Source: Chrysopilus asiliformis
Lineage: Eukaryota; Arthropoda; Insecta; Diptera; Rhagionidae
DNA length: 64,000 nucleotides
Direction of reading: 5' to 3'
Assembly (NCBI GenBank): GCA_964034945.1
Contig: OZ035960.1
Span: 82,956,148 to 83,020,147 of the forward strand
The notes beneath the pieces were generated by a model. That model saw only the letters and a program-made list of their open reading frames with translations. It searched no databases and was not told the origin of the DNA. Within the stretch, counting starts at the first letter, position 1. Each line of letters starts with the position of its first letter. The position numbers and the translations under genes were made by a program. Of the stretch, positions 55,619-64,000 are shown piece after piece.

Positions 55619-56320
55619 TGCCCGGTTTTTCAGTGAAAGTTTAAACTCCGTTTAACCGGCGATAAAGTTTAAACTACCGTTTAACACAAAATGGTGTTTT
55701 TCAGTGACAGTTTATCTCAAACCAAAAGTTTAAACGGAGTTTAACTTAAACGGCCATGGATGAGGGTTTAAACTGACGTTTTTTTAAAACTTATTTGTCG
55801 ATTGTAGATCCGCGAAGAATAAAACAGAAGTAAAAATGGACTGCATCACTTTTTTTGCTCTTCACAATTTCACTATATTTTTTACAAGTTCTAACACTTT
55901 TAGAACTTCTTTTGAAGTGAAATTGGAGGACCGTTTTGGACTAAAATAACACCACACTAACACAATTAACACAACACAACACTAACACAATAACACAATT
56001 AAAACACAATAACAACCGAAATCAGAACCGTTTTTATTTTTTATAGAATTTTGTAATTAATGCGTAATCAAATATTACGAAAATGATCATAGCTACCTAT
56101 ATAGACAAATATATCAATGATTTTATGACTGGAGAATTTGTCATTTCAATATATTTTACTTGTATAGTAAACTGCGAAACTGACAACAAAGTTTAAACTT
56201 TAGTTTAATAAAACGTTCAATTCCGTTTGCCTAAAAAACACCAAAAGTTTAAACTTTTGTTTAAACTTCATTGTGAGTTTAACTAAACTAAAGTTTAAAC
56301 TTTCACTGAAAAACCGGGCA
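55619..56320. mobile_element. Harbinger-like MITE with GTTTAAAC words
   Basis: Ends TGCCCGGTTTTTCAGTGAAA and exact complement, TTA on both sides (55616-55618, 56321-56323). AGTTTAAACT words occur many times near both ends. 702 bp, no ORF of note. Confidence 0.88.
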
Positions 56321-56459
56321 TTAGACAAAGTAATTTTTTTTAAACAAATGCATATTGCGGTGCAGTTTGCCATCTTCAATTTTTTAGGCTGAGTTGCTTT
56401 AAGTTTTTCACTAAAGTTTCTGTCAAAATATTTATTTATTCTTTAGTTTTTATGAAAAA
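56321..56459. other. Short AT-rich spacer
   Basis: Nothing recognised between the MITE and the rearranged DINE-1-like cluster. Confidence 0.4.
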
Positions 56460-57056
56460 CAGAGCTTGGCAAAATCCGATTGGAAAACGTTTAAAAAAAT
56501 CTTATTTGACTTCAAAGTGGAGTTTTGATACAACTGTTCGCCAATGCCTTATCACCATACGGGTTTTCAATAATTGCCAGACTGGCAATTATAATTTTTG
56601 TTATGTTTTAAAATGTATTCCAATCGGATTTTGATGTATGGGAGTTTTATGAAGAATCATATCTCAATAACTTTTGTTCTTGCACTTTTTTGATAAGATG
56701 CACCGTTTTTGAAATATTCGCAAAAAATGTTTTCGTTCGTATGGGGCGAACCCCCCCTAATGGTCCATTTTTGCCTATTAACGAACTTAGCCTTGCATTT
56801 TACAAAAAATGGATCTGCGCAAAATTTCAAGTCTCTAGCTCAATCCGTGCGCCCGCAATCCGCGCCACAGACGGACGGACGGACATGCAAAATTCATTTT
56901 TATACCCGTATGGTGAAACCAAAGGGTATATTAGATTTGCCTTACCGTTTGTAACGCCAAGATCCCGTCATCACACAAAAAAATGAATTACACCAGTGTG
57001 TTTAGAATGATAAAAAAGGTTGAATTTAGCATGTCCGTCCGTCCGTCCGTCCGTCC
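56460..57056. mobile_element. Rearranged cluster of three DINE-1-like fragments
   Basis: In order: a + strand 3' end (to 56608, with a stem-loop whose arm reads AATTGCCAGACTGGCAATT), a minus-strand middle to GTCY piece (56609-56889), and a + strand 5' end (TATACCCGTATGG at 56901) that stops in its GTCC tract at about 57056. No fragment is complete. Confidence 0.88.
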
Positions 57057-57319
57057 TGCTTTCGATTCCGGTATAAGTAACATTCGTTAAAACTCTAGTA
57101 AGGAAAGTCTAGACGTACTCCAAGCAGAAACAGGCTTGCAATATTTCATACTTGAGTGATTTGCCTAAATTGCTGCAAGTAAATTTAGAATGCGAAAACA
57201 TTTGACATGAAGACTGCTAAGGAATTTTAATGTTTACTAACTTGATTTGGTGTTTACTTTCAGTTTTGTAAGTTTTTTTTAGTTCAAATACACGCATATT
57301 CTACTTTGAGCCTGTAGTC

Positions 57320-57960
57320 TAGAACGTGTAATATGTAAGTGAAAATCGCCCTCATGCTCCTAAGTTTCGCAAAAAAAGGCACACACAGAATGGCACGGCC
57401 TCCTACCAAATACAAATTTAAAAGCTTATATTTAGCTTGCCTTCGTATCTGTTTGTTTGTTTGTCAGGATCAAATCTTGCAATCTAATTTTAACCCACTT
57501 CCACTCATTCGAACACATACGTAAATCCGATGACAATGCAATATTTTCACTACTTCTTCCTTGCAAGGATAAGAGTAGGTCCTGTATGGATAACGTGATT
57601 ATCCTTTTTTTTTAAATTTCGCGGAAAAAAATCTTATCTGAAGGTTTTTGGGGTCGCTGAATTCGATTTTGACATTAAGAAATCTGTAAGGATAACGAAA
57701 GTTCCTGTTAGGGCAACGTGATTATTCTTTTCCTCAAATTTTCTGGAAAAATTTCATCTGGGTTTTTTGGGGTTGCTTAATCAGATTCTGACTATAAGAA
57801 GTCTGTAAGTTAAATGCAAGGTTCTGTAAGGATAACGAGATTACATTTTTTCGCAATTTTTTCGGAGAAAATCTTATTTGGAGGTTTTTGGGGTCGATGA
57901 ATCCAATTTTGGAGTCAAAAAGCCCTTAAGAATGTCTCAAAAGCAAGGATATCTATTTAA
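57320..57960. repeat. Helitron-derived tandem array, diverged
   Basis: Four or so degenerate units with GTCCTGTATGGATAACGTGA, GGTTTTTGGGGTCGCTGAAT and similar. Preceded by TTCGTATCTGTTTGTTTGTT, related inversely to 37930-37980. Older than the copy at 23510. Confidence 0.7.
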
Positions 57961-59451
57961 AGAGTAAAAAGTATAAACAAACGTGGTGAAAGATAGGCGC
58001 TATTTTGGATTTCTAGTCAAATACAAAATGATTACAAAGGATAAAATAAAAAATAAGGTAAAAAAGCTTTTATTTAAAATAAAAAGCACTAAAAATAAAA
58101 AAAAATATTAAAAAATAAATAGTTTTTATTGTAAGTCGTTCAAACAGAATTTAATTTTCCTCCTTTGATTTAATTTTAATCTAGTCTAAAAATATTAATT
58201 GCGATGTATTGAAAATCGATAGTACACATCTACCATATACAATATTAATTTCAAACGTTTATTGTAATTTACACAACTGTGTGACCTTTTTAACATTTTA
58301 CCAGATAAATATTTCAAAAGATTGAATTTGATGTACACAATTGTGGACTTTATACGACTGTCGTAAAGTGATAGCAGACTTATTTTAAGGCAAAAGATTT
58401 GTTAACATCAATTATTCATGATCTTTTAAAATATTGTTGACTTAATATTGGCAACCGTATAATGTTATAAATACTGTTCAGAGCACTGAAAGATCTCATA
58501 GTATCTATTGAAGGTTAAGAATTCCGATCTAGTTGAGACTTTCTTTATGCAGCAGTAAAATTATCAGGTCAAGGGAAGGCATAATTAAAATATTTTCAGA
58601 TTTGTAAAATTAGATTAGAGCAATAACATTGTAATTTACAAACAGAAAAATTTAATGGTATGATTTCGATTTCATTCAAATTTTTAACTTGAAGAGACTT
58701 AAGATCATGCAAAAATGCTATGGTTTCGCAAGGAAATTGTGCAATAAATTTTCTATATTAATACAGGCACGTAAGCTTGCATCTTATTTCTATTTAGTTT
58801 TAATGTGAAAATTTTCGATTCGAGAGCCATATCAACGCTAAAAGCTCCCTTAAGGACTCCTACTTTCCAAATCGCGTAGTGAAAGATACAGCTTGGTGCG
58901 CAACCCAAGGCAAAGCGGTGTTTGAAGCAAACCTGTATTTAGCATCCCCTATCTTTCTAAAAAAAAATTGATAAAAATCATGGTTTTGTATGCTTGGTGT
59001 TAACAACATGGTTGATCTGCACTGTTGTCACGACCTTTACTGCTACAACCTTACAAATGTTGCAATCCAATGTTCGCAATCCTGGTAAAATTGTGGGTGC
59101 GCAGCAGGTAGGAAAAATAGTTAAAAAAACCTCAGTTGAGGAAGCCCAGGTCCATTTGTGATATATATATATATATATATACACTAGGGGCGTCGCTCCT
59201 GACCGCTTCGCAGTCCAAACCCTATCCGGCCTCTTCTTCTCGGCATACGACCTACGTCCAAATTTCTTTTTAGTTTCAAAACATAAATAATATCCATAAA
59301 GTGTTAAATAATTAATAAAAATATTAAGATAATATAGCAAAAAAAAACCAATTTATTACAACCAATTAATCATTTTTTTGCCATTCGGTCTAAATTTGCA
59401 CCTGTAACAGCATGTCGTTTCATTAACCAAATCTGCGATGCGACCCTTGGT
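57961..59451. other. AT-rich DNA with a dispersed repeat
   Basis: CCCAAGGCAAAGCGG(T/C)G and CTAAAAAAAAATTGATAAAA near 58905-58990 recur at 60455-60545, marking an unidentified repeat. (AT)n at 59159-59181. A short open frame at 59008-59161 (+) is discussed in findings. Confidence 0.45.
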
Positions 59452-59748
59452 CAGAGAACAAATAATCTAGAGAATAAACTCTTAGAACAAATTTTTGACA
59501 AATTTCCCCTTCGAAGGGGGGAAAAATGTCACTATCATTCACTAGCTACGGCCTAAAAGTTAATTACTTTTAGACTAGGGAGCACGAAGCAGAGAGAACA
59601 TTTCTCGTCGTATCTATTCAATGAGATGGAGGAATCGAATGGATAATTTTTTCCGTGTTACATCGGATCCTCTTGCTTCATTTCACAGTGAAAAATTTTC
59701 TCTAAAAATTTGTTCTAAGAGTTTATTCTCTAGATTATTTGTTCTCTG
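59452..59748. mobile_element. MITE with perfect 45-bp terminal repeats
   Basis: CAGAGAACAAATAATCTAGA at 59452-59496 is mirrored exactly at 59704-59748. The flanks share CCTTGGT, so it is probably a hAT-type MITE inserted in another hAT end. 297 bp. Confidence 0.85.
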
Positions 59749-59880
59749 CCTTGGTGGTAATTGATTTTGACAGCCCTATTTTACAAAAAAGTGTAAAGCA
59801 GGGCTGTCAAACTCAATTACCACCAAGAGTCACATTGTGTTTTTTACACCAAAACGCGAGTCGCACTGTAAGAATTCCTA
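59749..59880. mobile_element. Two hAT ends facing each other
   Basis: Around 59787, ATTGATTTTGACAGCCCT ends one element; CAGGGCTGTCAAACTCAATT at 59803 begins another of the same family. Only about 18 bases separate them. The outer part (ACCAAGGGTCGCA) is visible on the left side once the MITE is removed. Confidence 0.65.
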
Positions 59881-62437
59881 ATATATGCACTGTAGTTTCA
59901 CCTAAAAATTTAAATACTATTTAACTATATAATAGTCTTGATCGATATATGCGTAACGCCCTATTTTCGATTGCATATCCCGTCCTAGCGAACCGACTTT
60001 CATGTGGTTTGCGCCATTAGGTGAATTGTCCCCCAAGGAAAGTTTTCCCCCACCTAAATCTACCCCCTTTGCCTTTAAACCTCTTTCTTGCTATCTTCTG
60101 AACCATAGAAACAATTTTGACACGTTTTGCGCTATTGGGTAGGTTTTAAATTGTCCACAAGACATTGAAATCTACCTTTCTCTGTAAGTTCTTCGCTTGC
60201 TTTATTCTTAACTGTTGGAGAAATTTTAAAGTTGGTTTCGCCATTAACTTAAACTAGAATTAAAGCCCGTCATATGACGGGTGACTGCAATCGTGGTAGG
60301 AATTCCGTAAGGTCATAGGCGACTGTTTTTTAATTTTATTGTAGTTCTGTTGCTTTCAGACTAGCCTGAACTGCAAGGCTGCCAAAATCAGATGTTAACA
60401 CTGCTAGAAATCGATGATAGGTAAATGTTGTGGTTCGTCATTAATTGAACTTGCGACCCGCAACCAAGGCAAAGCGGCGTTCGAAGAAAACCCTGTATTT
60501 GGTGTCCCCTATTTTTCTAAAAAAAAATTGATAAAAAGTATGGTTTTGCATGGTTGAAAATGTTTAAAGACCACTCAGAGAGGTTTGTCTGAATTTTTGA
60601 TTGTGGTCAAAAAATATTTCTTAGTTCTTCGGTATGCAAAAAAATGCGTCGCAGGCAATACTTTTATTTAAAGTAATAGCATTCTTGTAAATAGGCAGAA
60701 TTATTAAAAAAATTAGTGACAGGCAAAATTTTTATTAAAAGGTTGCATACAAGTAGAAGTTATTGCGCCGCTGGGGAAACTCTTAACTCCCAAGGTCAAA
60801 CACACCCTTAAATTAGAGTGCTAAGAAGATCTAGCCTAGTTATACGATATTCCACCATGGTATTTCTTAGATACGATTTTAACCGCTTCAAGGTGGAAAA
60901 TGATCACAAAATTGTTCACTACATTTCTTCAATATTTCGATTGCAGTGAAATTACAGCTGATTCCTTCCCATTGTTGCACCAATTTTTCGTCTACATTCA
61001 ACGAACCATCCAGATTTTCGTTTGGCTGGTACATCAGTTGAATGCATCCATTCCTTTGCGCCGCTTCTTTTTTTTAGAAAATTTGATTTCCAGCGAGGGG
61101 GTTTGAACCCCCCAAACTCTATATATATATATCGTCGAACCTGGATAAGTGGGAAATCTTTAAAAGTGGGATCCGAGGGATGGTCCCGTGAGATCCCACT
61201 TATTCAGATTTGACTGTATATAAAACTAATCAGAATTTAATTTTATATCAATTATACCTAATGCTTATAGTATATTTCAGTGAAAAAGTATAAAACTTCA
61301 ACGATTAAATTACTTCTCTTAATATGTAAATCATTTTGTCTCCTTAATAGGATACTAAATAAACTCCAAAATTTGTTTGGGTGTTGTAAGCACTTAATTA
61401 CGGTTGAAACAACAAACAGGAGAAAATCATGTAATAGTGAAGAGAAGTGAACAAAAATGGTTGTAATGTTGTTCCATTTTGTGTTGATGAGATGAAAGAA
61501 TACCTTAAATTTAAATTCGAATCTAAGGACTGAAAATAAAAGTACTGACCCAAAAGAACTGACGTAAGTTGTTGCGTGTCTCAAACTCTCGATTTTGCCT
61601 TAATACGTTGAAGGAAGCAAAAATGTGGCTACGTATAAAGAAATTTCTTGAATGTATAGCAGCAGAAATAAAAAAATTCCATTCCTTTTTACGTACTTTG
61701 TTCGAAGTAAATTTTCTATTTTTAGATTCTTCCTACATTCTAGGCTTCGTCGTCTTGCCTCCTTAGTTATATACTACTAACTTGTAGAATAACGTGCGAC
61801 CTTTCGTCCTTTTCAAGCGTCCATGCTTTAATGTATTTCGTTTGATGAGGTCGCGCTTAGAAAGTGTTTCCAACGTTTGCGTGTTTCTACATCCAACTTG
61901 TGTATAAAAAGGAAACTTAAAGCTGTTAGAAAATACAAAAAGATTGATTAAAATTTCACAGAAAAGCGAAAAAAATCATAAAGGATAATATAGAAAACGA
62001 AAATATTTAAGGCAATGTTGATTACCTCAGGTTAGACCGAAAATTTAAGTTTTAGATGGAAGAAGTTACACCACACTGGATAACCTTTTCCCAATGTTTT
62101 TAATACGGGTAGTTTATAACTCAGTAATTATAACCGATAAGGATTTAAAAGTCGTAATTACTCCCTACACCGAAACTCAGTGGACACTCCTTTTATTACA
62201 TTTATTGACGGGGTGAAAAGCTTAGATAAAAGAAAATCCGATTTTCCATTCACTTTTTTTGTTTTTTTTTGGGACGTTTATCTCCATGTTTGGTTTGCAT
62301 GGAACTTGTTCGACCGTTAATTGTAGGTCATTTGTTTAGGGCCCTTTTTGTCGAAACTTTTGTTTTTGTTACATACAAACATCAATGTACTTTGAACTTT
62401 TATATTGCTATTAAATATAAATATACCTATACATATA
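59881..62437. other. AT-rich DNA, no gene seen
   Basis: No ORF with recognisable domains. Contains the repeat partner at 60455-60545 and a small MITE at 61131-61216. Confidence 0.4.
61131..61216. mobile_element. Very short Tc1/mariner-type MITE
   Basis: ACCTGGATAAGTGGGAA and (complement) ATCTGAATAAGTGGGAT ends face each other with AGTGGGATC and GATCCCACT words between; the right end reads TTTGACTG followed by TA. About 86 bp. Confidence 0.6.
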
Positions 62438-62526
62438 CAGTGTAACGTCCTTATAATATGATGAAACTTCTATATAATGAAATTTTTTCGTTACCCTAGC
62501 GATTTCGTTATGTGGAAATTCCACTG
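62438..62526. mobile_element. Very short TA-flanked MITE
   Basis: CAGTGTAACGTCC at the left and TGGAAATTCCACTG at the right, TA on both sides (62436-62437, 62527-62528). 89 bp; contains TATAATGA and TCGTTATGTGG type words in opposite orientations. Confidence 0.6.
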
Positions 62527-62814
62527 TATATTTTTTTAAAGCTATATTTTTTGGGACGATTTTTATGCGTTGAATTGAATTATTCAAAATATAAATTTAT
62601 GTACGTATTTACAAATATTTAATATTCTGAGGGATTTTCGGTAGAATAACAAGCTTTAAAGAGACAAATTATTTTCGCTTATTATTGCAATTCTTGCAAA
62701 ATATTTTATCAGTCATTAGTGGTGTCTAAACCTCTTTTTACGGAATAAAATACTGCGTTCAGTTCTGCCCTACGATACACTTATAGTGTAGTAAAAAGTA
62801 CAAAAAGATATTAT

Positions 62815-63120
62815 TCGGGGGGTTTTAGAAGTTGCTGATCACGAACCTGATGGGAGGACATCTTTTTTCCGTTTTCCCGTAAAAATCTGATGTTGGAATT
62901 TCAAAATTCTAAACGAAAGTTCCCGTTAGGATTGTGCTTTATTATTGAAAAAAAAATTGTTGGCTGGTTTGTGGGATCGCGGATCTCAATGCTGGGAGGA
63001 CATCTTTTTTCCTTTTTTCCCGTAAAAATCACCAGGGTCTGATAATGGAATTTCAATATTCAGGCAAAGTATTCTAAGAAGAACGGGAATATACTTTTTT
63101 CCTCAGAAATCAAAATAATG
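62815..63120. repeat. Helitron-derived tandem fragments
   Basis: TTGCTGATCACGAACCTGAT, GGAATTTCAAAATTC and GACATCTTTTTTCC recur twice, related to the units at 23510-24023. Confidence 0.6.
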
Positions 63121-63125
63121 AAAAT

Positions 63126-63780
63126 TTGGAGGTCGCCAAGCGTGGTTCGGTCTTTCAGATATTACAACACTTATACGAGCATGTCAGGTCACGACACGAA
63201 CGAGACCGAGAGAGGCGAATCTCCGAAAGGAAAGCGAATATCCGTGTTTCCCTCCTTCTCGTTCCTCTGGTTATCCTGACAAAACAGAAGTGGGATGAGG
63301 CAGTGCTCTTGTGGGAACCGTGGAAGAGAATTTGTGCGAAGCCGAATAAAACCAAAAAAAAAATCCAATCTATTGTGTGTGCGTGTGCCCAAACAGCCGT
63401 CATCATATGTGAATGTATGTAACAAATCGAACCAGCTGAATACCGCCGTTTACCATTTGATATTCCGTGAAATTGAAAACCGCATCGTTTGCCGTCTCTG
63501 TATTCCATTTCAAGGAAAAAAGAAATCAGACATCTGCCAGTTTCTGCGTGAATAAACCGATTTGCCGTGCCGTGAAGCAAGGATGAATCGTCTAGCGACT
63601 GCATTTTTCGTATCCATCGTACAAATAAAAACAAAGTGAAAAAGAAAAAAAAACACGATCACGTGTTTATTCCCTAAACAGATAGTACTGCGAGTTGGAC
63701 TACGACGTCGACTGTGCCGTCGGTTACGCAGTTGACGTCGCGGTCGAAATGTGGACTGGAATACATAGAACGCCGTGCAG
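63126..63780. other. GC-richer, CpG-containing segment of unknown role
   Basis: Base composition differs sharply from the flanks, with many CG dinucleotides (for example GACGTCGCGGTCG near 63735). Long open frames on both strands overlap here but neither shows a domain. It could be a promoter with 5' UTR exon of a gene outside the window, or an unidentified element. Confidence 0.3.
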
Positions 63781-63848
63781 CACTTCAACAACAACCAATT
63801 TGACATTTGTGTAAAAGAAATTTGTCTATCGTGTGAAAGAAAAATAAT

Positions 63849-64000
63849 AAACATAACAAAAGCTATAATTGCCAATCTGGCAATCATTAGAGACCCGATA
63901 TTCGTATCAAAATTCGAACAGTTTGTACCAAAATTCCACTTTGAAGTCAAACTTTTCAATAAGATTTTTTTAAAAATTCCAATTAGATTTTGATGTATAA
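63849..64000 (-). mobile_element. DINE-1/HINE-like element, cut by window end
   Basis: Begins on the minus strand with AAACATAACAAAAGCTATAA and the AATTGCCAATCTGGCAAT stem-loop, then the conserved AAAATTCCACTTTGAAGTCA block. The rest lies beyond the window. Confidence 0.92.

Noticed and set aside
61090..61120. GGGGGTTTGAACCCCCC as a tRNA T-arm
   Set aside because: It is a local palindrome; no acceptor, D or anticodon arms could be folded at the right distances.
63155..63634. 159-codon minus-strand open frame
   Set aside because: It has no recognisable domain, overlaps an open frame of similar length on the other strand, and sits in a CpG-containing patch where stops are rarer.

Overview
This 64 kb window is eukaryotic nuclear DNA: very AT-rich, with a spliced gene, introns flanked by GT/AG, and almost wall-to-wall transposable elements. 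The gene content (a UBE2G1-type ubiquitin-conjugating enzyme), the mariner/hAT/Harbinger/Helitron mix and many DINE-1/HINE-like elements with (GTCY)n tracts point to an insect, most likely a dipteran. I cannot name the species.

Only one host gene is certain: UBE2G1 on the + strand, with coding exons at 5235-5280, 5780-5882 and 13594-13951. It encodes 168 residues. Its second intron is 7.7 kb long because it has filled with transposons: a Tigger-like MITE, a Harbinger-like MITE, a mariner remnant, two DINE-1-like elements and a long inverted repeat carrying a hAT element.

Layout. 0-4.9 kb: two copies of a dispersed repeat, a hAT end, palindromes, and MITEs with clean target duplications. 4.9-14 kb: UBE2G1. 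14-17 kb: AT-rich intergenic DNA. 17.1-27.6 kb: a nested tower up to six insertions deep: a hAT MITE, split by a foldback element, which holds a hAT, which holds a DINE-1-like element, which holds a TA-flanked transposon with GGGGAGACC ends, which holds a hAT element with a full-length 714-residue transposase (18798-21949, identical 8-bp duplications). A mariner-like element with its own hAT, Helitron, piggyBac-like and Tigger-like passengers sits in the same tower. 27.7-29.7 kb: another hAT with a Harbinger-like passenger. 31-33 kb: a DINE-1-like element and a decayed Ty3/Gypsy pol fragment. 35-43 kb: foldback, Helitron array, DINE-1-like copies, Harbinger transposase remnant. 44.5-48.9 kb: a second nested tower with two more GGGG-ended elements, one holding the C-terminal end of a pogo-like transposase with a zinc finger. 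49-64 kb: MITEs, palindromes, Helitron arrays and DINE-1-like fragments in AT-rich DNA.

The most unusual pattern is a group of four TA-flanked elements (18093-22198, 44608-47617, 45076-46536, 50709-51443). They share an end plan (a G-run, then a family-specific word), and each repeats its own word several times in both subterminal regions. Because several hAT copies act as empty-site references for one another, many insertion boundaries and target duplications here can be read to the base. Positions were read by eye, so boundaries not tied to a duplication may be off by a few bases.
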